From an uncultured Gammaproteobacteria bacterium (GTDB lineage Bacteria; Pseudomonadota; Gammaproteobacteria; GCA-001735895), in the NCBI GenBank assembly GCA_947259305.1, contig CAMYML010000009.1, forward strand, positions 1 through 37,362: a stretch of DNA of 37,362 nt, given 5' to 3'. How positions within the stretch are numbered: the stretch's first letter is position 1; each line of letters opens with the position of its first letter. Made by a program: the position numbers and the translations under genes. The notes under the pieces were generated by a model. The model was not told where the DNA came from. It saw only the letters and a program-made list of their open reading frames with translations, and ran no database searches. This document shows positions 1 to 10,205 of this stretch, piece after piece.

Positions 1-14
1 GATGACTGATCGGC

Positions 15-138
15 GTCGTCCCCGCGGAAGCGGGGACCTTATAACGCGCCTTCTTCGCGAGATCCCGGCTCAAGCGGGCCGCGTAGGTGCCGGGATGACG
101 TTTTGGGGAGTCATTCCCGCGCTAGCGTGGGAATGACA
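15..138. repeat. Cluster of REP-like palindromes (GTCATTCCCGCG...CGTGGGAATGAC type)
   Basis: gtccccgcggaagcggggac, and gtcattcccgcgctagcgtgggaatgac is a near-perfect palindrome; similar motifs recur in other intergenic regions of the window. Confidence 0.7.
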
Positions 139-145
139 GCATATT

Positions 146-184
146 AAAAAAAATCCCCGGCCGGTGGCTAAACCGGTCGGGGAT
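146..184 (-). terminator. Rho-independent terminator downstream of the 239..1030 minus-strand gene
   Basis: Minus strand reads atccccgaccggt-ttagcc-accggccggggat followed by a T-run (tttttttt). Confidence 0.75.
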
Positions 185-238
185 GACGCCCTCCTCGGGG
201 CAAGGCGCTTGCGCGCCGGGGGAACCAGGGACCGCAGC

Positions 239-1030
239 TCAGGGAAGCCTTTTCTTATTGTTATCGTCGCTTTTTTTACAGGGGGTTAACGCGAGGGCCC
301 CCCTGGCTGCGATCACAACCTGGATAATCAGGAAAAATAGCAATAGCGTGGACATGCTGCCGGCGTGGTGAGTTGATACGCTGACTTCGCCATACGCGCC
401 GACATTCGCTTCATCCCAGTAAAGATCTTCGAGCGTTACCTCACGACCGAGATAGTAATAGTCGATCACTTCGCTGGTAACCATGTAGGCATGGTCGAGG
501 CTGTAGATCTCGACCAGCACCGCGTAATAGCCAGGCGCATAGCCATCGACCAGCTCGGTCTCAACCTCGTAGGCATCGGCAACATCGTCACCGTATATAT
601 GAAACAGGTCGGTGGTGAAATACTGGCTCCAGGGCCCGCCTTCCCTGCTCAGATACAGCTTGGCGTAAACCTCGGCGTCAGCGTAATTGACATCGACATC
701 GAAATAGACGTTGAGCGCGTGGTGAAACCCATCGCCATCGTAATCGCCGGTCAGTTGCACATCGGCGTCATAAATCTCGAACAGCTGATCGTGCCGATTA
801 GCGATGCCGGCAAGGCGTTGCGCTGCAGCCGATTCCGCGTAATTTTCTGGCGCGGTCGGCATGGGCTTGACCACCAGCTCGCGCTGTTTCAGCACGGCGG
901 GCAAATCGATGCTCTGATCCTGTTTCAGCTTGCCCGCCGAGCGGCTCGATTGCTCAACCTCGGCGGCGAAGGCCGATGATTCTGCGCCCAGTAGCGCGGC
1001 GGTCAAGCAGATGATTGCGATAGTCTTCAT
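239..1030 (-). CDS. Secreted protein resembling the choice-of-anchor H family, with C-terminal TM segment and basic tail
   Basis: N-terminal signal peptide (MKTIAIICLTAALLGAESSAFA); DYDGDGFHHALNVYFDVDVNYADAEVYAKLYLSREGGPWSQYFTTDLFHIYGDD core; C-terminal hydrophobic helix STLLLFFLIIQVVIA. Confidence 0.6.
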   Translation of the reverse strand: MKTIAIICLTAALLGAESSAFAAEVEQSSRSAGKLKQDQSIDLPAVLKQRELVVKPMPTAPENYAESAAAQRLAGIANRHDQLFEIYDADVQLTGDYDGDGFHHALNVYFDVDVNYADAEVYAKLYLSREGGPWSQYFTTDLFHIYGDDVADAYEVETELVDGYAPGYYAVLVEIYSLDHAYMVTSEVIDYYYLGREVTLEDLYWDEANVGAYGEVSVSTHHAGSMSTLLLFFLIIQVVIAARGALALTPCKKSDDNNKKRLP

Positions 1031-1036
1031 CGCCGT

Positions 1037-1321
1037 TTACCAGTTTCCGTGCTTTTTCCGGCGCGGATTATGGTAACCACCCTGGCTATGGCTATGACGT
1101 CGCGGCTTGTGTCCATAATGCCCACCGTGTCCACCGTGCCTGTGCCGACGGTAATGGTTATGCTGGTTGTGCTGGAACAACGCACTGAAGGCGATGAAGG
1201 CGGCTAATGGCGCCACGTAGTTATGCCCCTGGTGCGCGTTAGCCGGTGCGCTCGCCAGCGCCAGTACAACCAGGCTGGTGGCCGCCATAACCCCAAATTT
1301 ATTTACCCCTTGCTTAATCAT
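1037..1321 (-). CDS. Small secreted histidine-rich protein of unknown function
   Basis: Signal-peptide-like N-terminus from MIKQGVNKFGV, then H/R/G-rich tail (HNQHNHYRRHRHGGHGGHYGHKPRRHSHSQGG). Start placed at the internal Met rather than the ORF start at 1390. Confidence 0.5.
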   Translation of the reverse strand: MIKQGVNKFGVMAATSLVVLALASAPANAHQGHNYVAPLAAFIAFSALFQHNQHNHYRRHRHGGHGGHYGHKPRRHSHSQGGYHNPRRKKHGNW

Positions 1322-1493
1322 TTCTGTCTCCAGTCTGCTTTGATGACGGGGCCACTCTAGCGCGCAGAGACTTAATCGAAGCTGAACCAAAAAATGATTC
1401 GTGTGAAATAATTACTGTTTTATAATGGCGCGTCACTGCGGCACCCCGCAGGAATATTGAATCCGTATCCACGAGGCTGAAAAAGCACAGGCC

Positions 1494-2111
1494 ATGTACA
1501 GTATAAAAATAGACGGGGATCGTTTTACGCCTTCCAAAATAGTTTGCGTCGGGCGCAATTATCTCGAGCACATCCGCGAACTGGGTAATGAAACCCCCGA
1601 CGAAATGGTTATTTTCAACAAACCCAATTCATCGATATCGAAAACGCTCCATGCCGCTCGCGATGGCGAGCCGCTGCATTACGAGGGCGAGATCTGTTTC
1701 ATGCTGCGCAACAATTCCCTGCACGGGGTGGGATTCGGTCTCGACCTGACGCGGCGCGAGTTACAGTCGAAACTGAAAGCCAGGGGCTTACCCTGGGAGC
1801 GCGCCAAGGCTTTCGACGGCGCCGCCTGTTTCAGCGATTTCGTCAGCCTGGGCGACACCGACATCAGCAGCCTGTCGCTGCAACTCGAAGTCGATGGGGA
1901 TTTACGCCAGGACGGCGGTTACGAGCTGATGATGCATAAACCCGCACAGATTCTGGCGGGTATCGAGGCGTTCATGAGCCTCGAGGACGACGACATCGTC
2001 ATGACCGGCACGCCTAAAGGCGTCGGCCAGGTTGCAACCGGGGAACGCTTCGTTGGCAGGATACTGGCCGACGGCCGCGAACTGGTCAGACACGAGTGGC
2101 GAGTCGAATAA
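1494..2111 (+). CDS. Fumarylacetoacetate hydrolase (FAH) family protein
   Basis: CVGRNYLEHIRELGNE...FNKPNSSI...HYEGEICFML...DDDIVMTGTPKGVGQV motifs. Confidence 0.88.
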   Translation: MYSIKIDGDRFTPSKIVCVGRNYLEHIRELGNETPDEMVIFNKPNSSISKTLHAARDGEPLHYEGEICFMLRNNSLHGVGFGLDLTRRELQSKLKARGLPWERAKAFDGAACFSDFVSLGDTDISSLSLQLEVDGDLRQDGGYELMMHKPAQILAGIEAFMSLEDDDIVMTGTPKGVGQVATGERFVGRILADGRELVRHEWRVE

Positions 2112-2118
2112 TCGGCAT

Positions 2119-2147
2119 AAAAAAGGCCGGATCAAGTCCGGCCTTTT
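2119..2147. terminator. Bidirectional rho-independent terminator between the FAH gene and rpsT
   Basis: aaaaaggccgga-tcaag-tccggcctttttc perfect stem with A and T runs on both sides. Confidence 0.85.
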
Positions 2148-2168
2148 TCGATTCGATACAAAAGCTGC

Positions 2169-2429
2169 TTACAGCGCCTTGATCTGAGTATTCAGGCGGG
2201 TCTTGTGACGCGCGGCCTTGTTATGGCTGATCAGCCCGTGAGTGGCCGAGCTATCGAGCACGGGCACGACCTTTTTATAAGCTTCTTCAGCGGCCTTTTT
2301 GTCAGCGGCGTCGATCGCGGCAACGGTGGCCTTGATATGAGTCCGCATCATGGAACGTCGACTGGCGTTTCGCTGGCGACGCTGTTCGGCCTGGTTTGCG
2401 CGCTTGCGCGCCGATGCTGAGTTTGCCAA
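2169..2429 (-). CDS. rpsT: 30S ribosomal protein S20
   Basis: [35 protein letters not shown]...[12 protein letters not shown]-like S20 sequence; 86 aa. Confidence 0.97.
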   Translation of the reverse strand: MANSASARKRANQAEQRRQRNASRRSMMRTHIKATVAAIDAADKKAAEEAYKKVVPVLDSSATHGLISHNKAARHKTRLNTQIKAL

Positions 2430-2468
2430 GGTTTACTCCTGGAATGGGCTTGAAAAAAAGAGGCGCGC

Positions 2469-2497
2469 ATTATCTTCACTGCGCCCTGCGCTGTCAA
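2469..2497 (-). promoter_or_regulatory. Sigma70-type promoter for rpsT
   Basis: Minus strand TTGACA - 17 nt (gcgcagggcgcagtgaa) - GATAAT, just upstream of rpsT. Confidence 0.75.
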
Positions 2498-2518
2498 CCT
2501 AAAATGACTGCTATACAA

Positions 2519-2804
2519 GGACTTAAACCTGCAAATTGCACCAGTCGGTCTCGGGCCTCGATCTATCCAGTCGAATTATTGAGGGAAACTAATATTTTTC
2601 CGGGTTTACTGAACAAATACTGCTGGTAAACGGCCCGAGCCCTATCCCGGCGCTGACTTGTCCAGATACGCCTGAACTGCCCGGGGCGCGCAGCCTTCCC
2701 TCAAGCCATAGCTGCGGCTATGACTTGAGATCCAGGCCGGCGTTCAGCCGCATCTGTTCGGCGCCAGCATCCGGGATACTGATACAATTTGCAGGTTAAG
2801 TGCT
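2519..2804. repeat. Structured intergenic element bounded by ~25-nt imperfect inverted repeats
   Basis: Left acttaaacctgcaaattgcaccagt; reverse complement of right arm acttaacctgcaaattgtatcagt; internal hairpins including ctcaagccatagc-tgc-ggctatgacttgag (about 2700-2729) and ctcgggcc/ggcccgag (2550/2632). Confidence 0.55.
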
Positions 2805-2855
2805 AGAATTCCGCGCTTTTATGGACCCGAAAGTAAACGGCTTAACACACTGGCT

Positions 2856-4406
2856 ATGAGCGCGCTGATCAAATCAACAGCCTCGGTAGGCTCGATGACC
2901 TTACTGTCGCGCCTGCTCGGGCTCGCGCGCGATATCGTCATCGCGCGCTTTTTCTCGGCCAGCGATGCCGCGGACGCGTTTTTCGTCGCTTTCAAGATCC
3001 CTAACTTCCTGCGTCGGCTGTTCGCCGAAGGCGCATTTTCACTGGCTTTTGTGCCGGTGCTGACCGAGTACCGCAATAACTACACGGCGGCACAGACGCG
3101 CGACCTGATCGACCGCGTTGCCGGCACGCTGGGTGCCATCCTGCTGCTGCTGAGCCTGTTCGGCGTGGCCGCATCGCCGTTGTTGATCAGTGTTTTCGCC
3201 GCCGGCTTCCTCGATCAGCCGGCCAAGTTCGACCTGACCGCGGATATGCTGCGCCTCACCTTCCCCTACATCCTGCTGATTTCGATGACGGCGATGGCCG
3301 GGGGCATTCTCAACACCTGGAAACGCTTCGCGGTACCGGCCTTCACCCCGGTGTTGCTCAACCTGAGCATGATCGGCTGCGCGATGTATCTGAGCCCGCG
3401 CCTCGACGTTCCCATCACCGCGCTGGCCTGGGGTGTCCTGCTCGCCGGTGTGGCACAGTTGCTGTTTCAGCTACCCTTCCTCTATCGCGCGGGCCTGCTG
3501 CCGCGACCGAAATGGGGCTGGCGCCATGCAGGCGTGCAAAAAATCATCAAACTGATGATCCCCGCGCTGTTCGGCTCCTCGGTCGCGCAGATCAACCTGC
3601 TGTTCGATACCTTCATCGCCTCCTTCCTGATGACGGGCAGCGTGGCCTGGCTCTATTATTCCGACCGCCTGCTCGAATTTCCGCTCGGCGTATTCGGCAT
3701 CGCGCTCGCCACGGTCGTGCTGCCCAACCTGTCAGAGGCGCATTACAAAGAGGGCGCCACCCATTTCAACGACACGCTGCGCTGGGCGATACAGCTGTCG
3801 CTGCTGATCGCGGTGCCCGCCACCTTCGGCCTGTTCCTGCTGGCGCAGCCGATTCTCGCGACCCTGTTCGAATACGGCGCCTTCAGCGCTAACGATTCGA
3901 TGATGGCGGCCTACAGCCTGATGGCTTACAGCCTCGGCCTGCCCGCCTTCATACTGATCAAGATCCTGGCCAGCGGCTTTTACGCACGCCAGGACACCAG
4001 GACCCCGGTGCGTATCGGCATCCAGGCAATGATCTTCAACATGGTGCTGAATGTCGTCTTCGTGGTAACGATGCTGCAGACCGATTTTATCGCGCCGCAC
4101 GTCGGTCTCGCGCTCGCGACCACGGCCTCGGCCTATTTCAACGCGTTTCGCCTCGCGCGCGAACTGCGCCGCGATGCCATCCTCGGCGCCCTCGAAACCT
4201 TCAGCCGGCCGCTGCTTAAAATCCTCTGCGCCTGCCTCGCGATGGCTGTGCTGATTCACCTGATGCTGCCAGAGGTGGACCTGTGGAGCGAGCTGCGCTG
4301 GTATGGCCGCCTGCGCGAACTCGCCTGGCTGATCCTGCCCGCGATCTTGTGTTACGCCATCCTGCTTTGGATAATGGGCTTTCGTCGTCAACAGTTCGTT
4401 TCCTGA
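2856..4406 (+). CDS. murJ: Lipid II flippase MurJ (MviN)
   Basis: ASVGSMTLLSRLLGLARDIVIARFFSASDAADAFFVAFKIPNFLRRLFAEGAFSLAFVPVL; MurJ signature, many TM helices, position upstream of ribF. Confidence 0.97.
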   Translation: MSALIKSTASVGSMTLLSRLLGLARDIVIARFFSASDAADAFFVAFKIPNFLRRLFAEGAFSLAFVPVLTEYRNNYTAAQTRDLIDRVAGTLGAILLLLSLFGVAASPLLISVFAAGFLDQPAKFDLTADMLRLTFPYILLISMTAMAGGILNTWKRFAVPAFTPVLLNLSMIGCAMYLSPRLDVPITALAWGVLLAGVAQLLFQLPFLYRAGLLPRPKWGWRHAGVQKIIKLMIPALFGSSVAQINLLFDTFIASFLMTGSVAWLYYSDRLLEFPLGVFGIALATVVLPNLSEAHYKEGATHFNDTLRWAIQLSLLIAVPATFGLFLLAQPILATLFEYGAFSANDSMMAAYSLMAYSLGLPAFILIKILASGFYARQDTRTPVRIGIQAMIFNMVLNVVFVVTMLQTDFIAPHVGLALATTASAYFNAFRLARELRRDAILGALETFSRPLLKILCACLAMAVLIHLMLPEVDLWSELRWYGRLRELAWLILPAILCYAILLWIMGFRRQQFVS

Positions 4407-4419
4407 AATAGCCTGAACA

Positions 4420-5352
4420 ATGAAATTAATCCGTGGACTCTATAACCTGAGGCAACCGCTAGCGGCGAGCGCGGTGACGATCGGCAATTTCGATGGCGTG
4501 CACCGCGGGCATCAACTCGTCATCAGCCAGCTGCAGCGGGTCGCCGCCGAGGCGTCCCTGCCGACCGTGGTGATCATTTTCGAACCGCAGCCGATCGAGT
4601 ATTTCGCGCCCGCCAGGGCGCCCAAACGTCTGTCCCGATTTCGGGAGAAAATAGCTTATCTGAAGGCGCAAAAAATCGACTACCTGCTGTGCCTGCATTT
4701 CGATCACAATCTCGCCCAGCAAAGCGCCGAGGATTTCGTGCAGAAAATTCTGCTCGACAGCCTCAACACCCGCCACCTCGTCATCGGCGACGATTTTCAT
4801 TTTGGCAAGAACCGACAGGGTAACTTCGACTTTTTACTGCAAAACAGCGCGCGCTTCGGTTTCACTGTCGACGAAACCGAAACCCTGATACAGGACGGCG
4901 AGCGCGTCAGCAGCACAAGGGTCCGCCACTGCATCGAACAGGGCGATTTCGAAAAAGCCAGCGAGTTGCTCGGCCGCCCCTATTCATTGTCGGGCCGGGT
5001 CGCGCATGGGCAAAAACTGGGACGCCAGCTCGGATACCCGACTATAAACATCAAAATGGGCGATAAAACCCTGATCGTTAAAGGAATATTTGCGGTTCGG
5101 GTGAAAGGAATAGATAATCGCGTGCTTGAGGGCGTGGCCAGTATTGGCACCCGCCCAACGGTGGCCGGCGTCGACACTATCCTCGAGGTATATATTCTGG
5201 ATTTCGATCGGGACGTATATGGTAATAGCGTCGAGGTCGAGTTTTTGCACAAGATACGTGATGAACAGAAATTTGATTCGCTGGAAGAGTTAACCGTCAA
5301 TATCGGGCGGGACACCGAAAACGCGATCGCTTATTTTAGACGAGACGAATAG
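4420..5352 (+). CDS. ribF: Bifunctional riboflavin kinase / FAD synthetase
   Basis: VTIGNFDGVHRGHQLVI, GDDFHFGKNRQGN, SSTRVRHCIEQGD, LGYPTINI motifs. Confidence 0.97.
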   Translation: MKLIRGLYNLRQPLAASAVTIGNFDGVHRGHQLVISQLQRVAAEASLPTVVIIFEPQPIEYFAPARAPKRLSRFREKIAYLKAQKIDYLLCLHFDHNLAQQSAEDFVQKILLDSLNTRHLVIGDDFHFGKNRQGNFDFLLQNSARFGFTVDETETLIQDGERVSSTRVRHCIEQGDFEKASELLGRPYSLSGRVAHGQKLGRQLGYPTINIKMGDKTLIVKGIFAVRVKGIDNRVLEGVASIGTRPTVAGVDTILEVYILDFDRDVYGNSVEVEFLHKIRDEQKFDSLEELTVNIGRDTENAIAYFRRDE

Positions 5353-5355
5353 CAG

Positions 5356-8193
5356 TTGGCTGACTACAAATCCACATTAAATTTACCCGACACCGAATTC
5401 CCGATGCGCGGCAACCTCGCCAATCGCGAGCCCGAGCGCCTGCAGAACTGGCAGGATAAGGATCTTTACCAGAAAATCCGAGCAGCGCGCGTCGGCCGCA
5501 AGCGTTACGTTCTTCACGACGGCCCGCCCTACGCCAACGGCGACATTCACATCGGTCACGCGGTCAACAAAATTCTGAAGGACATGATCGTCAAGTCGCG
5601 CACCCTGAACGGCGAGGACGCGCCCTATGTGCCCGGCTGGGATTGCCACGGCCTGCCGATCGAGCACCAGGTCGAAAAAACCATCGGCAAGGCCGGGATC
5701 AAGGTCGAAGCTGACGCGTTTCGCCAGGCCTGTCGCGACTATGCGCTCAAGCAGATCGACCAGCAACGCCTTGATTTCATTCGCCTCGGCGTGCTCGGCG
5801 ACTGGTACGATCCCTACCTGACCATGAAGTTCGACACCGAGGCCAATATCGTGCGCGCGCTCGGCAAGATTATCGAAAACGGACACGTGATCCGCGGCGA
5901 CAAGCCGGTGCACTGGTGCACCGATTGCGGCTCCGCGCTGGCCGAGGCCGAAGTCGATTACAAGGACAAGACTTCGCCCGCGATCGACGTGCGCTTCAAT
6001 GCCGTCGATGAAGCCGCGATCCTGGCGGCACTGCAGGTCGAGGCCGATGGACCCGGTGAAGGCCCGATCTCGGTGCTGATCTGGACGACCACGCCATGGA
6101 CGCTGCCGGCCAACCTGGCGGTGGCGCTGAATCCGACAGTGGAATACGTACTGCTGCAGGTTGACAGCGAGCTGGGTAGGGAACGCCTGCTGCTGGCGGA
6201 GGAGCTGGCGGACGCAGCCCTGCAACGATACGGTATCGAGAATCACGTCGTGGTTGCGCGAGGCAAGGGCGAAGCCCTGGACCGACTAACCCTGCGGCAC
6301 CCGTTTTACGAGCGCGAATCGCTGCTCGTCATCGGCGACCACGTTACCCTCGAAGCCGGCACCGGTGCGGTGCACACCGCTCCCGGCCACGGCCAGGACG
6401 ACTTCGAAATCGGCCGCAAATACGGTCTCGATATTTACAACCCGGTCGGCGACAACGGCTGTTTCCTGCCCAGTACCGAATTCTTCGCCGGCGAGCACGT
6501 GTTCGCCGCCAACGATCACGTGATCGAGGTTTTGCAGGAGCACAAAGCCCTGATCCATGTCGAAAAGTACCAGCACAGCTACCCGCACTGCTGGCGGCAC
6601 AAAACCCCGATCATCTTTCGCGCCACCCCGCAATGGTTCATCAGCATGGAGCAGGCCGGGCTACGTGATCTCGCCATGGCGGAGATCAAAAAGGTACGCT
6701 GGGTTCCGTCCTGGGGTCAGGCGCGCATCGAAAGCATGATCGAAAACCGGCCCGACTGGTGTATCTCGCGCCAGCGCTACTGGGGCGTACCGATACCGCT
6801 GTTCATGCATCGCGAAACCAAGGCGCTGCACCCGCGTACCGCCGAGTTGATCGAGGCCGTCGCCAAACGTATCGAAGTCGCCGGCATCCAGGCCTGGTTT
6901 TCGCTCGAGGCGAACGAATTGCTCGGCGACGAGATCGACGATTACGTCAAACTCAGCGACACGCTCGATGTCTGGTTCGATTCCGGCACCACCCATTTCA
7001 GCGTGCTGCAGCAGGATGAAGAACGCTTTCATTTTCCGGCCGACATGTATCTCGAAGGCTCGGATCAGCACCGCGGCTGGTTCCATTCATCGCTGTTGGC
7101 GTCCTGCGCGATGCACGGCCAGGCGCCCTATCGCCAGGTTTTGACGCACGGTTTCACGGTCGACGCCAAGGGCATGAAGATGTCGAAATCGGTGGGCAAC
7201 GTGATCGCGCCGATCAAGGTCACCAAGACGCTCGGCGCCGATATCCTGCGCCTGTGGGTCGCGGCCACCGATTATTCCGGCGAAATGTCGATTTCCGATG
7301 AAATCCTGAAACGCACCGCCGATTCTTACCGCCGCATCCGCAACACCCTGCGTTTCCTGCTGGCCAATACCAATGGCTTCGATCCCGCCGAACATTCGGT
7401 CGCGGCCTCGGAATTGCTGGCGCTCGATCAATGGATCGTGGCGGCAACGCTGCAGCTGCAAACCGAACTACAGCAACACTACGACGACTATCACTTTCAC
7501 GTCGCGGTGCAGAAAATCCATAATTTCTGCTCCGAAACACTGGGTGGATTCTACCTCGACGTCATCAAGGACCGGCAATACACTACCCAGGCCGACTCGC
7601 GGGCGCGGCGTTCCTGCCAGACCGCGATGTACCATGTCACCGAGGCGATGACGCGCTGGATCGCGCCGATCCTGAGCTTCACCGCCGATGAAGTCTGGGA
7701 AAACATGCCGGGTGAGCGCGCGGATCTCGGCGTGTTTACCGCCGAATGGTATGACGGCCTGTCCGCATACTCGAATAGCGACGTCGATGGCGCGGTCTGG
7801 GACGCGCTCGAACAGGTGCGCACCGAAGTCACGCGCAGCCTCGAAGTTCTGCGCCAGGACGGCAAGATCGGTTCCAGCCTCGATGCCGATGTCACCATTT
7901 TTGCCAAACCGGCGCTGATCGACCAGCTGCAGGTCATCAGCGACGAACTGCGCTTTGTCATGATCACTTCCTCGGCGCAGTTGAAACCGCTCGAGGCCGC
8001 GCAGGCCGAGGCCGCGCTTGCCTTGCGTGACGGCAGCAAGATCGTGGTTCAGGCCGGGCCGAGCGCGCACGAAAAATGCGTGCGCTGCTGGCATCACCGC
8101 GCAGACGTCGGCAGCCACGCCGAGCATCCGGAACTCTGCGGGCGCTGTATCGAAAATGTCGACGGTAACGGTGAACAGCGCCGCTACGCCTGA
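5356..8193 (+). CDS. ileS: Isoleucyl-tRNA synthetase (apparent TTG start)
   Basis: [48 protein letters not shown] (KMSKS), C-terminal zinc motif CVRCW...CGRC; 945 aa. Confidence 0.98.
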   Translation: MADYKSTLNLPDTEFPMRGNLANREPERLQNWQDKDLYQKIRAARVGRKRYVLHDGPPYANGDIHIGHAVNKILKDMIVKSRTLNGEDAPYVPGWDCHGLPIEHQVEKTIGKAGIKVEADAFRQACRDYALKQIDQQRLDFIRLGVLGDWYDPYLTMKFDTEANIVRALGKIIENGHVIRGDKPVHWCTDCGSALAEAEVDYKDKTSPAIDVRFNAVDEAAILAALQVEADGPGEGPISVLIWTTTPWTLPANLAVALNPTVEYVLLQVDSELGRERLLLAEELADAALQRYGIENHVVVARGKGEALDRLTLRHPFYERESLLVIGDHVTLEAGTGAVHTAPGHGQDDFEIGRKYGLDIYNPVGDNGCFLPSTEFFAGEHVFAANDHVIEVLQEHKALIHVEKYQHSYPHCWRHKTPIIFRATPQWFISMEQAGLRDLAMAEIKKVRWVPSWGQARIESMIENRPDWCISRQRYWGVPIPLFMHRETKALHPRTAELIEAVAKRIEVAGIQAWFSLEANELLGDEIDDYVKLSDTLDVWFDSGTTHFSVLQQDEERFHFPADMYLEGSDQHRGWFHSSLLASCAMHGQAPYRQVLTHGFTVDAKGMKMSKSVGNVIAPIKVTKTLGADILRLWVAATDYSGEMSISDEILKRTADSYRRIRNTLRFLLANTNGFDPAEHSVAASELLALDQWIVAATLQLQTELQQHYDDYHFHVAVQKIHNFCSETLGGFYLDVIKDRQYTTQADSRARRSCQTAMYHVTEAMTRWIAPILSFTADEVWENMPGERADLGVFTAEWYDGLSAYSNSDVDGAVWDALEQVRTEVTRSLEVLRQDGKIGSSLDADVTIFAKPALIDQLQVISDELRFVMITSSAQLKPLEAAQAEAALALRDGSKIVVQAGPSAHEKCVRCWHHRADVGSHAEHPELCGRCIENVDGNGEQRRYA

Positions 8194-8212
8194 GCGCCCC
8201 TTGCCTGCATCC

Positions 8213-8722
8213 ATGACCAGCACTCACCCTCAACTGAAATGGTTATGGATCAGCCTGCTGGTGGTGGCGCTGGACCAGGCTACCAAGCAGATCGCCGAAT
8301 CCCAGTTGACCCCGCACCAGGCGGTCAACCTGTTGCCTTATTTCGACTGGTACCTGACCTATAACACCGGCGCGGCCTTCAGCTTTCTCGCCAATGCCGG
8401 CGGCTGGCAACGCTGGTTGTTTACCGTTATTGCGGTGGTTATCAGCCTGATCATCGTGCAGTGGATGCGCAAGCTGCCGCCTGAGGAAACTCTGACCGCG
8501 GTTTCCCTGAGCCTGATTCTGGGCGGCGCCATCGGCAACCTGATCGACCGGGTTTACCTCGGCCACGTCATCGATTACATTCAGATCTGGCTCGGCAGCT
8601 ACCCCTGGCCGGCCTTTAATATCGCCGACGCCGCGATCTTCGTCGGCGCGGTGATGCTGATCCTGAGCAGCTTTAGCGGAACCGGCAAAACCCCTACCGA
8701 AGAGTCGCATGAGCCTGATTGA
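8213..8722 (+). CDS. lspA: Lipoprotein signal peptidase (signal peptidase II)
   Basis: DQATKQIAES, YNTGAAFSFL, GGAIGNLIDRVYLGHVIDYI, FNIADAAIFVG. Start at internal Met (MTSTHPQLKW) of the ORF at 8018. Confidence 0.96.
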   Translation: MTSTHPQLKWLWISLLVVALDQATKQIAESQLTPHQAVNLLPYFDWYLTYNTGAAFSFLANAGGWQRWLFTVIAVVISLIIVQWMRKLPPEETLTAVSLSLILGGAIGNLIDRVYLGHVIDYIQIWLGSYPWPAFNIADAAIFVGAVMLILSSFSGTGKTPTEESHEPD

Positions 8723-9170
8723 ACGCAACAGCCTGGTCACCCTTTATTACCGCCTTGGACTACCGAATGGCGATATCCTGGAGGAAAATTTCGACGACGA
8801 ACCGTTGACCGTGCAACTCGGCTGCGGGGAAATGGCCGAGGGCCTGGAGCTTGCGCTCATTGGTTTAACCGCAGGCCAGAAAGAAACCATCGACATTGGC
8901 CCGGATCTCGCCTTCGGTTATATAGATGAAACCCTGTTTCGCTCGATCCCGCGGGTCGAGTTCGATCCCGATATCGAACTGGAACCGGGGCTGATCATCG
9001 AGTTTGCCACCGAAGACGACGAAACCTTGCCCGGCACGATTCTCGAAATTAACGAGGATGAGGTGCGCGTCGATCTGAATCATCCGCTCGCGGGACAAAC
9101 CGTGCGCTACAGCGTAAAGATTGTCGCCGTCGACGACGGCGCCGAAACCGGTACCAAGACAATTCACTGA
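8709..9170 (+). CDS. fkpB: FKBP-type peptidyl-prolyl cis-trans isomerase, FkpB/SlpA type
   Basis: [45 protein letters not shown]...FNHPLAG-like [14 protein letters not shown]; position between lspA and ispH. Confidence 0.93.
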   Translation: MSLIERNSLVTLYYRLGLPNGDILEENFDDEPLTVQLGCGEMAEGLELALIGLTAGQKETIDIGPDLAFGYIDETLFRSIPRVEFDPDIELEPGLIIEFATEDDETLPGTILEINEDEVRVDLNHPLAGQTVRYSVKIVAVDDGAETGTKTIH

Positions 9171-10111
9171 TGGATATCCTGCTCGCCAATCCGCGCGGTT
9201 TTTGCGCCGGTGTAGACCGCGCCATCGAAATCGTCGAACGCGCAATATCGCTGTTTGGTACGCCGATCTATGTTCGCCACGAAGTCGTGCACAACCGCTA
9301 CGTGGTCGATGACCTGAAACAGAAAGGCGCGATTTTCGTCGATGAACTCGATCAGGTACCCGATGACAGTTACGTCATTTTCAGCGCCCACGGCGTATCC
9401 AGGGCGGTACAGCGCGAGGCCGAGCGGCGCAAGCTCAAGGTGTTCGACGCCACCTGCCCATTGGTCACCAAGGTACATATGGAAGTCAGCCGCTACAGCC
9501 GCAAGGGGATCGAAACCATCCTCATCGGCCACCGCGGACATCCCGAGGTCGAGGGCACCATGGGCCAGTACGATCGCTCGGCCGGCGGCGACATTTACCT
9601 GGTGGAATCGGCCGACGACGTGCACCAGCTCGAACTGCGCAATCCGCAGGAACTGCGCTTCGTCACCCAGACCACGCTCTCCAAGGACGACACCGCGATC
9701 GTGATCGATCGTCTCTATGCGACCTTTCCCGAAATTCGGGGGCCGAAAAAGGAAGATATCTGCTACGCCACGCAAAATCGCCAGGACGCGGTCAAGCAAC
9801 TCGCCGAGCGCTGCGATCTGATCCTCGTGGTTGGTTCGAAAAACAGTTCGAACTCGAACCGCCTGCGGGAAATCGCCGAAAATAAAAACATTGAGGGTTA
9901 CCTGATCGACAGCGAGGCCGACATCAAACCGGAATGGCTACAGGGCAAAACCCGGATCGGGGTGACCGCGGGCGCATCGGCGCCCGAACTACTGGTGCGG
10001 AATGTTGTCAATTATCTGCAACAGCATGGTGCGGGTAAGGCCTCATCGCTCGGCTTCACCGAAGACGTCATTTTCCCATTGCCGAAGCCACTCAGAGACA
10101 CTGCTCGCTAA
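9170..10111 (+). CDS. ispH: 4-hydroxy-3-methylbut-2-enyl diphosphate reductase
   Basis: [76 protein letters not shown]. Confidence 0.98.
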   Translation: MDILLANPRGFCAGVDRAIEIVERAISLFGTPIYVRHEVVHNRYVVDDLKQKGAIFVDELDQVPDDSYVIFSAHGVSRAVQREAERRKLKVFDATCPLVTKVHMEVSRYSRKGIETILIGHRGHPEVEGTMGQYDRSAGGDIYLVESADDVHQLELRNPQELRFVTQTTLSKDDTAIVIDRLYATFPEIRGPKKEDICYATQNRQDAVKQLAERCDLILVVGSKNSSNSNRLREIAENKNIEGYLIDSEADIKPEWLQGKTRIGVTAGASAPELLVRNVVNYLQQHGAGKASSLGFTEDVIFPLPKPLRDTAR

Positions 10112-10205
10112 GGCGATGGCAGGCCGCCACGCTGCTGCTGGCCCAACCTGGCATTTACCTGTCAGGCAAATCGATTAAGGTTGTGCGCAGGCATCAGATG
10201 AATCG

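Noticed and set aside
5300-5360. T-box or other riboswitch upstream of ileS
   Set aside because: Only 3 nt separate ribF and ileS; no leader present
5383-6246. 287-aa minus-strand ORF inside ileS
   Set aside because: Antisense shadow ORF of a highly conserved gene
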